From assembly GCA_036417435.1 (NCBI GenBank), contig JAZAQT010000470.1:372001-436000 (forward strand): a DNA stretch of 64,000 nucleotides. Reading direction: 5' to 3'. This document shows positions 11,357-25,241 of this stretch, piece by piece; within the stretch, counting starts at the first letter, position 1, and each line of letters begins with the position of its first letter. The notes under the pieces are model-generated. The model did not search any database, was not told the DNA's origin, and saw nothing but the letters and a program-made list of their open reading frames with translations. Source of the DNA: Inia geoffrensis (lineage: Eukaryota > Chordata > Mammalia > Artiodactyla > Iniidae). The translations under genes and the position numbers were made by a program.

Positions 11357-13092
11357 TTGGCCAAAAAGGGCGTATGCGTTTTTTCCTGAATATATTCAGG
11401 TAAAAACGCATACGTCCTTTTTGGCCAACCAAGCAAGCCTGCAATGGAAATCCGCACTACAAGGAAGTCTCACTTCCCACCGATCCAAAGGGCCGTCCGA
11501 AAAAAGTGTAAAATCCAGAGAGGCAGGACAGGCCATGGAGAACCGGCAGCCTTGTTATGCTGATGGGCCGGATGTAAATTGCCAACAGCCACTCTGGAGA
11601 ACTGGATGGTGTTTCCTGGAACAAAGAAAAAAACAAGCTAGAGAGCCTAGGGCACTTCCACTTATGGTGTTATAGATTCGGAAAATTTAAATGAAAAAGA
11701 CACAGCCACACCAAAGTTTGGGGCTGCTCTGTGTACGGGATCCTTGACTATGGTACAACTTTAATAGCCCAAAACGAGAAAAATGGATATAGAAGTTTTG
11801 GTACATCCCTACAATGGAATATCACTCAACAATGAAATCAATGGCAACAGACCAGTAGCAGCATAATGAGAGGATTTAGTTATGATGATTCTAAGTGAAA
11901 TAAGTCACACAGAAAAAGAAACATCATAAGATATCACTAATACCGGGAATGTAAACACGGCTACGTGTGAACTGCATTACAAAACACAACAGAGTCTCAC
12001 ATTTACAAAAGAAACTTATGCTTGCTTAAGGGGAAAGGAGAGTGGGGAGGCTGCATAAAACCAGAGGTTCACATTAGGACAGATACCATTCCATAAGCCA
12101 AATATATATTAGACAAGACCTACTCCTTGCTCAACGAAATGGACTCAACACCCCGTATTCAAAACCTAGGAATATGCCTGGCTATGAAGAAAATTTAAAC
12201 CCATACATTTATAGGTCTCCATAAGAAAATCATTTGTGTACAGCAGCATACACACAGCAGTGTCAATAAGCTAAATCCCCTTATAAAAATAAATTTGAAA
12301 AACAAAACACAAGGACTGTGAAATAGAGAGAAATTCTTAAATAAGTCCTTCAGGGCTTGTGAGGAATCTTGGATTTACCACCTCTACATCCACAGCTGTG
12401 GGAGAGATAAGGCTGGACACTTGGGGCTGATAGTATTGGTGAGGGAATGCAGACCCTTTGAGGTAATGGTGCATGGTTGCCATTGCACGGGTCCCAAATC
12501 TCCACGTTTAAGGGATTTATCCGTCAGCTAAAATATGCATGGAAAACCCAGAATATGGTCCACGAAGTGATCAGGCAAAATTTCTAAAACTCATCGCCAT
12601 TTTTGCCCCCTGATACTCGAGTTCGCCGTTCCAGATGCGATATTAACATTCTCCCCACTTGGAGAGTCAGTGCCTTTGACCTCTTGTTTAGCACAGTTTG
12701 CAATTTCTGTGGAAGATGAACAGGAATAAGGAGAACCAATGAGCGGCTAACTCGATGTGTTTGGACGGGCACATTGAACTCTGATTTCCCTACAGGAAGA
12801 AGAATTCACCAAAGGCTCAGCGGGCCATGCCGGAACGAGATTAGAGCCTGAAGCAATTCTTCGGGTTTTCGGTCAGCTCACAAGAAAGCGAGTTGAGAAA
12901 AGGAGATCTTTGGCACTGTAACTCACAATCCTGCAGAGTTCCAAATGACCCCTATCATCCAAAAATTTATTGAAGGAAGGCTGTGAAGAGGACTTGAACG
13001 CGACGCAGAATTGCAGAAAACAGATATCAGGGGGTACATAAGAATTGCTCTGAAAGCGTAGGAAAAGAGGCAGCAGTTCGACAGTGATGCAC
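11357..13092 (+). repeat. Monomer M7 (1,736 bp)
   Basis: The left palindrome arm is intact. The right arm has two changes (caggtaaaaacg and tacgtcc). The body belongs to the M2/M8/M9 subgroup (cccaaaacgag, aacgaaatgg, gcctggctatg). Confidence 0.95.
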
Positions 13093-14827
13093 TTGGCCAA
13101 AAAGGGCGTATGCGTTTTTTCCTGAATATATTCAGGAAAAAACGCATACGCCCTTTTTGGCCAACCAAGCAAGCCTGCAATGGAAATCCGCACTACAAGG
13201 AAGTCTCACTTCCCACCGATCCAAAGGGCCGTCCGAAAAAAGTGTAAAATCCAGAGAGGCAGGACAGGCCATGGAGAACCGGCAGCCTTGTTATGCTGAT
13301 GGGCGGGATGTAAATTGCCAACAGCCACTCTGGAGAAGTGGATGGTGTTTCCTGGAACAAAGAAAAAACCAAGCTAGAGAGCCTAGGGCACTTCCACTTA
13401 TGGTGTTATAGATTCGGAAAATTTAAATGAAAAAGACACAGCCACACCAAAGTTTGGGGCTGCTCGGTGTACGGGATCCTTGACTATGGTACAACTTTAA
13501 TAGCCCAAAACGAGAAAAATGGATATAGAAGTTGTGGTACATCCCTACAATGGAATATCACTCAACAATGAAATCAATGGCAACAGACCAGTAGCAGCAT
13601 AATGAGAGGATTTAGTTATGATGATTCTAAGTGAAATAAGTCACACAGAAAAAGAAACATCATAAGATATCACTAATGCCGGGAATGTAAACACGGCTAC
13701 GTGTGAACTGCATTACAAAACACAACAGAGTCTCACATTTACAAAAGAAACTTATGCTTGCTTAAGGGGAAAGGAGAGTGGGGAGGCTGCATAAAACCAG
13801 AGGTTCACATTAGGACAGATACCATTCCATAAGCCAAATATATATTAGACAAGACCTACTCCTTGCTCAACGAAATGGACTCAACACCCCGTATTCAAAA
13901 CCTAGGAATATGCCTGGCTATGAAGAAAATTTAAACCCATACATTTATAGGTCTCCATAAGAAAATCATTTGTGTACAGCAGCATACACACAGCAGTGTC
14001 AATAAGCTAAATCCCCTTATAAAAATAAATTTGAAAAACAAAACACGAGGACTGTGAAATAGAGAGAAATTCTTAAATAAGTCCTTCAGGGCTTGTGAGG
14101 AATCTTGGATTTACCACCTCTACATCCACAGCTGGGGGAGAGATAAGGCTGGACACTTGGGGCTGATAGTATTGGTGAGGGAATGCAGACCCTTTGAGGT
14201 AATGGTGCATGGTTGCCATTGCACGGGTCCCAAATCTCCACGTTTAAGGGATTTATCCGTCAGCTAAATATGCATGGAAAACCCAGAATATGGTCCACGA
14301 AGTGATCAGGCAAAATTTCTAAAACTCATCGCCATTTTTGCCCCCTGATACTCGAGTTCGCCGTTCCAGATGCGATATTAACATTCTCCCCACTTGGAGA
14401 GTCAGTGCCTTTGACCTCTTGTTTGGCACAGTTTGCAATTTCTGTGGAAGATGAACAGGAATAAGGAGAACCAATGAGCGGCTAACTCGATGTGTTTGGA
14501 CGGGCACATTGAACTCTGATTTCCCTACAGGAAGAAGAATTCACCAAAGGCTCAGCGGGCCATGCCGGAACGAGATTAGGGCCTGAAGCAATTCTTCGGG
14601 TTTTCGGTCAGCTCACAAGAAAGCGAGTTGAGAAAAGGAGATCTTTGGCACTGTAACTCACAATCCTGCAGAGTTCCAAATGACCCCTATCATCCAAAAA
14701 TTTATTGAAGGAAGGCTGTGAAGAGGACTTGAACGCGACGCAGAATTGCAGAAAACAGATATCAGGGGGTAGATAAGAATTGCTCTGAAAGCGTAGGAAA
14801 AGAGGCAGCAGTTCGACAGTGATGCAC
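13093..14827 (+). repeat. Monomer M8 (1,735 bp)
   Basis: Perfect palindrome. M2-like body with ctgctcggtg and cactaatgccggg as private changes. One base is missing at cagctaaatatgc near 14,264. Confidence 0.95.
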
Positions 14828-16563
14828 TTGGCCAAAAAGGGCGTATGCGTTTTTTCCTGAATATATTCAGGAAAAAACGCATACGCCCTTTTTGGCCAAC
14901 CAAGCAAGCCTGCAATGGAAATCCGCACTACAAGGAAGTCTCACTTCACACCGTTCCAAAGGGCCGTCCGAAAAAAGTGTAAAATCCAGAGAGGCAGGAC
15001 AGGCCATGGAGAACCGGCAGCCTTGTTATGCTGATGGGCGGGATGTAAATTGCCAACAGCCACTCTGGAGAAGTGGATGGTGTTTCCTGGAACAAAGAAA
15101 AAAACAAGCTAGAGAGCCTAGGGCACTTCCACTTATGGTGTTATAGATTCGGAAAATTTAAATGAAAAAGACACAGCCACACCAAAGTTTGGGGCTGCTC
15201 TGTGTACGGGATCCTTGACTATGGTACAACTTCAATAGCCCAAAACGAGAAAAATGGATATAGAAGTTGTGGTACATCCCTACAATGGAATATCACTCAA
15301 CAATGAAATCAATGGCAACAGACCAGTAGCAGCATAATGAGAGGATTTAGTTATGATGAATCTAAGTGAAATAAGTCACACAGAAAAAGAAACATCATAA
15401 GATATCACTAATACCGGGAATGTAAACACGGCTACGTGTGAACTGCATTACAAAACACAACAGAGTCTCACATTTACAAAAGAAACTTATGCTTGCTTAA
15501 GGGGAAAGGAGAGTGGGGAGGCTGCATAAAACCAGAGGTTCACATTAGGACAGATACCATTCCATAAGCCAAATATATATTAGACAAGACCTACTCCTTG
15601 CTCAACCAAATGGACTCAACACCCCGTATTCAAAACCTAGGAATATGCCTGGCTATGAAGAAAATTTAAACCCATACATTTATAGGTCTCCATAAGAAAA
15701 TCATTTGTGTACAGCAGCATACACACAGCAGTGTCAATAAGCTAAATCCCCTTATAAAAATAAATTTGAAAAACAAAACACAAGGACTGTGAAATAGAGA
15801 GAAATTCTTAAATAAGTCCTTCAGGGCTTGTGAGGAATCTTGGATTTACCACCTCTACATCCACAGCTGGGGGAGAGATAAGGCTGGACACTTGGGGCTG
15901 ATAGTATTGGTGAGGGAATGCAGACCCTTTGAGGTAATGGTGCATAGTTGCCATTGCACGGGTCCCAAATCTCCACGTTTAAGGGATTTATCCGTCAGCT
16001 AAAATATGCATGGAAAACCCAGAATATGGTCCACGAAGTGATCAGGCAAAATTTCTAAAACTCATCGCCATTTTTGCCCCCTGATACTCGAGTTCGCCGT
16101 TACAGATGCGATATTAACATTCTCCCCACTTGGAGAGTCAGTGCCTTTGACCTCTTGTTTGGCACAGTTTGCAATTTCTGTGGAAGATGAACAGGAATAA
16201 GGAGAACCAATGAGCGGCTAACTCGATGTGTTTGGACGGGCACATTGAACTCTGATTTCCCTACAGGAAGAAGAATTCACCAAAGGCTCAGCGGGCCATG
16301 CCGGAACGAGATTAGGGCCTGAAGCAATTCTTCGGGTTTTCGGTCAGCTCACAAGAAAGCGAGTTGAGAAAAGGAGATCTTTGGCACTGTAACTCACAAT
16401 CCTGCAGAGTTCCAAATGACCCCTATCATCCAAAAATTTATTGAAGGAAGGCTGTGAAGAGGACTTGAATGCGACGCAGAATTGCAGAAAACAGATATCA
16501 GGGGGTAGATAAGAATTGCTCTGAAAGCGTAGGAAAAGAGGCAGCAGTTCGACAGTGATGCAC
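14828..16563 (+). repeat. Monomer M9 (1,736 bp)
   Basis: Perfect palindrome. M2-like body, but with caaccaaatgg instead of caacgaaatgg. Private changes include cttcacaccgttcc, acttcaatagccc, gatgaatcta and gtgcatagttgcc. Confidence 0.95.
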
Positions 16564-18298
16564 TTGCCCAAAATGGGTGTATGCGTTTTTTCCTGAATAT
16601 ATTCAGGAAAAAACGCATACGACCTTTTTGGCCAACCAAGCAAGCCTGCAATGGAAATCCGCACTACAAGGAAGTCTCACTTCCCACCGATCCAAAGGGC
16701 CGTCCGAAAAAAGTGTAAAATCCAGAGAGGCAAGACAGGCCATGGAGAACCGGCAGCCTTGTTATGCTGATGGGCCGGATGTAAATTGCTAACAGCCACT
16801 CTGGAGAAGTGGATGGTGTTTCCTGGAACAAAGAAAAAAACAAGCTAGAGAGCCTAGGGCACTTCCACTTATGGTGCTATAGATTCGGAAAATTTAAATG
16901 AAAAAGACACAGCCACACCAAAGTTTGGGGCTGCTCTGTGTACGGGATCCTTGACTATGGTACAACTTTAATAGCCCAGAAAGAGAAAAATGGATATAGA
17001 AGTTGTGGTACATCCCTACAATGGAATATCACTCAACAATGAAATCAATGGCAACAGACCAGTAGCAGCATAGTGAGAGGATTTAGTTATGATGATTCTA
17101 AGTGAAATAAGTCACACAGAAAAAGAAACATCATAAGATATCACTAATACCGGGAATGTAAACACGGCTACGTGTGAACTGCATTACAAAACACAACAGA
17201 GTCTCACATTTACAAAAGAAACTTATGCTTGCTTAAGGGGAAAGGAGAGTGGGGAGGCTGCATAAAACCAGAGGTTCACATTAGGACAGATACCATTCCA
17301 TAAGCCAAATATATATTAGACAAGAGCTACTCCTTGCTCAACAAAATGGACTCAACACCCCGTATTCAAAACCTAGGAATATGCCTGAGTATGAAGAAAA
17401 TTAAAACCCATACATTTATAGGTCTCCATAAGAAAATCTTTGTGTACAGCACCATACACACAGCAGTGTCAATAAGCTAAATCCCCTTATAAAAATAAAT
17501 TTGAAAAACAAAACACAAGGACTGTGAAATAGAGAGAAATTCTTAAATAAGTCCTTCAGGGCTTGTGAGGAATCTTGGATTTACCACCTCTACATCCACA
17601 GCTGGGGGAGAGATAAGGCTGGACACTTGGGGCTGATAGTATTGGTGAGGGAATGCAGACCCTTTGAGGTAATGGTGCATGGTTCCCATTCCACGGGTCC
17701 CAAATCTCCACGTTTAAGGGATTTATCCTTCAGCTAATATATGCATGGAAAACCCAGAATATGGTCCACGAAGTGATCAGGCATAATTTCTAAAACTCAT
17801 CGCCATTTTCGCCCCCTGATACTCGAGTTCGCCGTTCCAGATGCGATATTAACATTCTCCCCACTTGGAGAGTCAGTGCCTTTGACCTCTTGTTTGGCAC
17901 AGTTTGCAATTTCTGTGGAAGATGAACAGGAATAAGGAGAACCAATGAGCGGCTAACTCGATGTGTTTGGACGGGCACATTGAACTCTGATTTCCCTACA
18001 GGAAGAAGAATTCACCAAAGGCTCAGCGGGCCATGCCGGAACGAGATTAGGGACTGAAGCAATTCTTCGGGTTTTTGGTCAGCTCACAAGAAAGCGAGTT
18101 GAGAAAAGGAGATCTTAGGCACTGTAACTCACAATCCTGCAGAGTTCCAAATGACCCCTATCATCCAAAAATTTATTGAAGGAAGGCTGTGAAGAGGACT
18201 TGAACGCGACGCAGAATTGCAGCAAACAGATATCAGGGGGTAGATAAGAATTGCTCTGAAAGCGTAGGAAAAGAGGCAGCAGTTCGACAGTGATGCAC
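16564..18298 (+). repeat. Monomer M10 (1,735 bp)
   Basis: The palindrome is degraded on both sides: left arm ttgcccaaaatgggtg, right arm tacgacc. Markers are ggcaagacagg, catagtgag, gagctactcc, ctcaacaaaatgg and a 2-bp deletion giving aaaatctttgtg. Sister copy M14 lies 6,943 bp downstream. Confidence 0.95.
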
Positions 18299-20034
18299 TT
18301 GGCCAAAAAGGGCGTATGCGTTTTGTCCTGAATATATTCAGGAAAAAACGCATACGCCCTTTTGGGCCAACCAAGCAAGCCTGCAATGGAAATCCGCACT
18401 ACAAGGAAGTCTCACTTCCCACCGATCCAAAGGGCCGTCCGAAAAAAGTGTAAAATCCAGAGAGGCAGGACAGGCAATGGAGAACCGGCAGCCTTGTTAT
18501 GCTGATGGACCGGATGTAAATTGCCAACAGCCACTCTGGAGAAGTGGATCGTGCTTCCTGGAACAGAGAAAAAACGAAGCTAGAGAGCCTAGGGCACTTC
18601 CAATAATGGTGCTATAGATTCGGAAAATTTAAATGAAAAAGATACAGCCACACCAAAGTTTGGGGCTGCTCTGTGTACGGGATCCTTGACTATGGTACAA
18701 TTTTAATAGCCCAGAAAGAGAAAAAATGGATATAGAACTTGTGGTGCATCCCTACAATGGGATATCACTCAACAATGAAATCAATGGCAACAGACCAGTA
18801 GCAGCATAATGAGTGGACTTAGTTATGATGATTCTAAGTGAAATAAGTCACACAGAAAAAGAAACATCATAAGATATCACTAATACCGGGAATGTAAACA
18901 CGGCTATGTGTGAACTGCATTACAAAATACAACAGAGTCTCACATTTACAAAAGAAACTTATGCTTGCTTAAGGGGAAAGGAGAGCAGGGAGGCTGCATA
19001 AAACCAGAGGTTGACATTAGGACAGATACCATTCCATAAGCCAAATATATATTAGACAAGACCTACTCCTTGCTCAAACAAATGGACTCTACACCCCGTA
19101 TTCAAAACCCAGGAATATACCTGAGTATGAAGAAAATTAAAACCCATACATTTATAGGTCTCCATAAGAAAATCATTTGTGTACAGCAGCATACACACAG
19201 CAGTGTAAATAAGCTAAATCCCCTTATAAAAAAAAATTTGAAAAAGAAAACACAAGGAATGTCAAATAGAGAGAAATTCTTAAATAAGTCCTTCAGGGCT
19301 TGTGAGGAATCTTGGATTTACCACCTCTACATCCACAGCTGGGGGAGAGATAAGGCTGGACACTTGGGGCTGATACTATTGGTGAGGGAATGCAGACCCT
19401 TTGAGGTAATGGTGCATGGTTCCCATTCCACGGGTCCCAAATCTCCACGTTTAAGGGATTTATCCTTCAGCTAAAATAGGCATGGAAAACCCAGAATATG
19501 GTCCACGAAGTGACCAGGCAAAATTTTAAAACTCATCGCCATTTTCGCCCCCTGGTACTCGAGTTCGCCGTTCCAGATGCGATATTAACATTCTCTCCAC
19601 TTGGAGAGTCAGTGCCTTTGACCTCTTGTTTGGCACAGTTTGCAATTTCTGTGGAAGATGAACAGGAATAAGGAGAACCAATGAGCGGCTAACTCGATGT
19701 GTTTCGACGGGCACATTGAACTCTGATTTCCCTACAGGAAGAAGAATTCACCAAAGGCTCAGCGGGCCATGCCGGAACGAGATAAGGGCCTGAAGCAATT
19801 CTTCGGGTTTTCGGTCAGCTCACAAGAAAGCGAGTTGAGAAAAGGAGATCTTTGGCACTGTAACTCACAATCCTGCAGAGTTCCAAATGACCCCTATCAT
19901 CCAAAAATTTATTGAAGGAAGGCTGTGAAGAGGACTTGAACGCGACGCAGAATTGCAGCAAACAGATATCAGGGGGTAGATAAGAATTGCTCTGAAAGCG
20001 TAGGAAAAGAGGCAGCAGTTCGACAGTGATGCAC
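18299..20034 (+). repeat. Monomer M11 (1,736 bp), family A
   Basis: Family A hallmarks: left arm ttttgtcctg, right arm cttttgggcc, gatcgtgcttcc, ccaataatgg, gatacagcc, acaattttaatag, gaacttgtggtgc, gagcaggg and aaaaaaaatttg. The last change destroys the L1 AATAAA. The palindrome carries two arm mismatches. Confidence 0.95.
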
Positions 20035-21770
20035 TTGGCCAAAAAGGGCGTATGCGTTTTGTCCTGAATATATTCAGGAAAAAACGCATACGCCCTTTTG
20101 GGCCAACCAAGCAAGCCTGCAATGGAAATCCGCACTACAAGGAAGTCTCACTTCCCACCGATCCAAAGGGCCGTCCGAAAAAAGTGTAAAATCCAGAGAG
20201 GCAGGACAGGCAATGGAGAACCGGCAGCCTTGTTATGCTGATGGACCGGATGTAAATTGCCAACAGCCACTCTGGAGAAGTGGATCGTGCTTCCAGGAAC
20301 AGAGAAAAAACGAAGCTAGAGAGCCTAGGGCACTTCCAATAATGGTGCTATAGATTCGGAAAATTTAAATGAAAAAGATACAGCCACACCAAAGTTTGGG
20401 GCTGCTCTGTGTACGGGATCCTTGACTATGGTACAATTTTAATAGCCCAGAAAGAGAAAAAATGGATATAGAACTTGTGGTGCATCCCTACAATGGGATA
20501 TCACTCAACAATGAAATCAATGGCAACAGACCAGTAGCAGCATAATGAGTGGACTTAGTTATGATGATTCTAAGTGAAATAAGTCACACAGAAAAAGAAA
20601 CATCATAAGATATCACTAATACCGTGAATGTACACACGGCTATGTGTGAACTGCATTACAAAATACAACAGAGTCTCACATTTACAAAAGAAACTTATGC
20701 TTGCTTAAGGGGAAAGGAGAGCAGGGAGGCTGCATAAAACCGGAGGTTGACATTAGGACAGATACCATTCCATAAGCCAAATATATATTAGACAAGACCT
20801 ACTCCTTGCTCAACCAAATGGACTCTACACCCCGTATTCAAAACCTAGGAATATGCCTGACTATGAAGAAAATTAAAACCCATACATTTATAGGTCTCCA
20901 TAAGAAAATCATTTGTGTACAGCAGCATACACACAGCAGTGTAAATAAGCTAAATCCCCTTATAAAAAAAAATTTGAAAAAGAAAACACAAGGAATGTCA
21001 AATAGAGAGAAATTCTTAAATAAGTCCTTCAGGGCTTGTGAGGAATCTTGGATTTACCACCTCTACATCCACAGCTGGGGGAGAGATAAGGCTGGACACT
21101 TGGGGCTGATACTATTGGTGAGGGAATGCAGACCCTTTGAGGTAATGGTGCATGGTTCCCATTCCACGGGTCCCAAATCTCCACGTTTAAGGGATTTATC
21201 CTTCAGCTAAAATAGGCATGGAAAACCCAGAATATGGTCCACGAAGTGACCAGGCAAAATTTTAAAACTCATCGCCATTTTCGCCCCCTGGTACTCCAGT
21301 TCGCCGTTCCAGATGCGATATTATCATTCTCTCCACTTGGAGAGTCAGTGCCTTTGACCTCTTGTTTGGCACAGTTTGCAATTTCTGTGGAAGATGAACA
21401 GGAATAAGGAGAACGAATGAGCGGCTAACTCGATGTGTTTGGACGGGCACATTGAACTCTAATTTCCCTACAGGAAGAAGAATTCACCAAAGGCTCAGCG
21501 TGCCATGCCGGAACGAGATTAAGGCCTGAAGCATTTCTTCGGGTTTCCGGTCAGCTCACAAGAAAGCGAGTTGAGAAAAGGAGATCTTTGGCACTGTAAC
21601 TCACAATCCTGCAGAGTTCCAAATGACCCCTATCATCCAAAAATTTATTGAAGGAAGGCTGTGAAGAGGACTTGAACGCGACGCAGAATTGCAGCAAACA
21701 GATATCAGGGGGTAGATAAGAATTGCTCTGAAAGCGTAGGAAAAGAGGCAGCAGTTCGACAGTGATGCAC
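20035..21770 (+). repeat. Monomer M12 (1,736 bp), family A
   Basis: Family A. It shares gtgcttccagg, taccgtgaatg and aaaaccggagg with M13, its nearest relative and direct neighbour. Private changes are tgtacacacgg, gtactccagttc and aactctaatttcc. Confidence 0.95.
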
Positions 21771-23506
21771 TTGGCCAAAAAGGGCGTATGCGTTTTGTCC
21801 TGAATATATTCAGGAAAAAACGCATACGCCCTTTTGGGCCAACCAAGCAAGCCTGCAATGGAAATCCGCACTACAAGGAAGTCTCACTTCCCACCGATCC
21901 AAAGGGCCGTCCGAAAAAAGTGTAAAATCCAGAGAGGCAGGACAGGCAATGGAGAACCGGCAGCCTTGTTATGCTGATGGACCGGATGTAAATTGCCAAC
22001 AGCCACTCTGGAGAAGTGGATCGTGCTTCCAGGAACAGAGAAAAAACGAAGCTAGAGAGCCTAGGGCACTTCCAATAATGGTGCTATAGATTCGGAAAAT
22101 TTAAATGAAAAAGATACAGCCACACCAAAGTTTGGGGCTGCTCTGTGTACGGGATCCTTGACTATGGTACAATTTTAATAGCCCAGAAAGAGAAAAAATG
22201 GATATAGAACTTGTGGTGCATCCCTACAATGGGATATCACTCAACAATGAAATCAATGGCAACAGACCAGTAGCAGCATAATGAGTGGACTTAGTTATGA
22301 TGATTCTAAGTGAAATAAGTCACACAGAAAAAGAAACATCATAAGATATCACTAATACCGTGAATGTAAACACGGCTATGTGTGAACTGCATTACAAAAT
22401 ACAACAGAGTCTCACATTTACAAAAGAAACTTATGCTTGCTTAAGGGGAATGGAGAGCAGGGAGGCTGCATAAAACCGGAGGTTGACATTAGGACAGATA
22501 CCATTCCATAAGCCAAATATATATTAGACAAGACCTACTCCTTGCTCAACCAAATGGACTCTACACCCCGTATTCAAAACCTAGGAATATGCCTGACTAT
22601 GAAGAAAATTAAAACCCATACATTTATAGGTCTCCATAAGAAAATCATTTGTGTACAGCAGCATACACACAGCAGTGTAAATAAGCTAAATCCCCTTATA
22701 AAAAAAAATTTGAAAAAGAAAACACAAGGAATGTCAAATAGAGAGAAATTCTTAAATAAGTCCTTCAGGGCTTGTGAGGAATCTTGGATTTACCACCTCT
22801 ACATCCACAGCTGGGGGAGAGATAAGGCTGGACACTTGGGGCTGATACTATTGGTGAGGGAATGCAGACCCTTTGAGGTAATGGTGCATGGTTCCCATTC
22901 CACGGGTCCCAAATCTCCACGTTTAAGGGATTTATCCTTCAGCTAAAATAGGCATGGGAAACCCAGAATATGGTCCACGAAGTGACCAGGCAAAATTTTA
23001 AAACTCATCGCCATTTTCGCCCCCTGGTACTCGAGTTCGCCGTTCCAGATGCGATATTAACATTCTCTCCACTTGGAGAGTCAGTGCCTTTGACCTCTTG
23101 TTTGGCACAGTTTGCAATTTCTGTGGAAGATGAACAGGAATAAGGAGAACGAATGAGCAGCTAACTCGATGTGTTTGGACGGGCACATTGAACTCTGATT
23201 TCCCTACAGGAAGAAGAATTCACCAAAGGCTCAGCGGGCCATGCCGGAACGAGATTAGGGACTGAAGCAATTCTTCGGGTTTTCGGTCAGCTCACAAGAA
23301 AGCGAGTTGAGAAAAGGAGATCTTTGGCACTGTAACTCACAATCCTGCAGAGTTCCAAATGACCCCTATCATCCAAAAATTTATTGAAGGAAGGCTGTGA
23401 AGAGGACTTGAATGCGATGCAGAATTGCAGAAAACAGATATCAGGGGGTAGATAAGAATTGCTCTGAAAGCGTAGGAAAAGAGGCAGCAGTTCGACAGTG
23501 ATGCAT
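21771..23506 (+). repeat. Monomer M13 (1,736 bp), family A
   Basis: Close copy of M12 (offset 1,736), with ggggaatggagag as a private change. Family A ends before the next palindrome: at about 23,400-23,430 it already has the family B gcagaaaacag, with an M10-like gaatgcgatgc. Confidence 0.95.
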
Positions 23507-25241
23507 TTGCCAAAAATGGGCGTATGCGTTTTTTCCTGAATATATTCAGGAAAAAACGCATACGACCTTTTTGGCCAACCAAGCAAGCCTGCAATGGAAA
23601 TCCGCACTACAAGGAAGTCTCACTTCCCACCGATCCAAAGGGCCGTCCGAAAAAAGTGTAAAATCCAGAGAGGCAAGACAGGCCATGGAGAACCGGCAGC
23701 CTTGTTATGCTGATGGGCCGGATGTAAATTGCCAACAGCCACTCTGGAGAAGTGGATGGTGTTTCCTGGAACAAAGAAAAAAACAAGCTAGAGAGCCTAG
23801 GGCACTTCCACTTATGGTGCTATAGATTCGGAAAATTTAAATGAAAAAGACACAGCCACACCAAAGTTTGGGGCTGCTCTGTGTACGGGATCCTTGACTA
23901 TGGTACAACTTTAATAGCCCAGAAAGAGAAAAATGGATATAGAAGTTGTGGTACATCCCTACAATGGAATATCACTCAACAATGAAATCAATGGCAACAG
24001 ACCAGTAGCAGCATAGTGAGAGGATTTAGTTATGATGATTCTAAGTGAAATAAGTCACACAGAAAAAGAAACATCATAAGATATCACTAATACCGGGAAT
24101 GTAAACACGGCTACGTGTGAACTGCATTACAAAACACAACAGAGTCTCACATTTACAAAAGAAACTTATGCTTGCTTAAGGGGAAAGGAGAGTGGGGAGG
24201 CTGCATAAAACCAGAGGTTCACATTAGGACAGATACCATTCCATAAGCCAAATATATATTAGACAAGAGCTACTCCTTGCTCAACAAAATGGACTCAACA
24301 CCCCGTATTCAAAACCTAGGAATATGCCTGTGTATGAAGAAAATTAAAACCCATACATTTATAGGTCTCCATAAGAAAATCTTTGTGTACAGCACCATAC
24401 ACACAGCAGTGTCAATAAGCTAAATCCCCTTATAAAAATAAATTTGAAAAACAAAACACAAGGACTGTGAAATAGAGAGAAATTCTTAAATAAGTCCTTC
24501 AGGGCTTGTGAGGAATCTTGGATTTACCACCTCTACATCCACAGCTGGGGGAGAGATAAGGCTGGACACTTGGGGCTGATAGTATTGGTGAGGGAATGCA
24601 GACCCTTTGAGGTAATGGTGCATGGTTCCCATTCCACGGGTCCCAAATCTCCACGTTTAAGGGATTTATCCTTCAGCTAATATATGCATGGAAAACCCAG
24701 AATATGGTCCACGAAGTGATCAGGCATAATTTCTAAAACTCATCGCCATTTTCGCCCCCTGATACTCGAGTTCGCCGTTCCAGATGCGATATTAACATTC
24801 TCCCCACTTGGAGAGTCAGTGCCTTTGACCTCTTGTTTGGCACAGTTTGCAATTTCTGTGGAAGATGAACAGGAATAAGGAGAACCAATGAGCGGCTAAC
24901 TCGATGTGTTTGGACGGGCACATTGAACTCTGATTTCCCTACAGGAAGAAGAATTCACCAAAGGCTCAGCGGGCCATGCCGGAACGAGATTAGGGACTGA
25001 AGCAATTCTTCGGGTTTTCGGTCAGCTCACAAGAAAGCGAGTTGAGAAAAGGAGATCTTTGGCACTGTAACTCACAATCCTGCAGAGTTCCAAATGACCC
25101 CTATCATCCAAAAATTTATTGAAGGAAGGCTGTGAAGAGGACTTGAACGCGACGCAGAATTGCAGCAAACAGATATCAGGGGGTAGATAAGAATTGCTCT
25201 GAAAGCGTAGGAAAAGAGGCAGCAGTTCGACAGTGATGCAC
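23507..25241 (+). repeat. Monomer M14 (1,735 bp)
   Basis: Sister of M10 (offset 6,943). Both have a degraded palindrome with right arm tacgacc, ggcaagacagg, catagtgag, ctcaacaaaatgg and the aaaatctttgtg deletion. The left arm differs (ttgccaaaaatggg). Confidence 0.95.
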
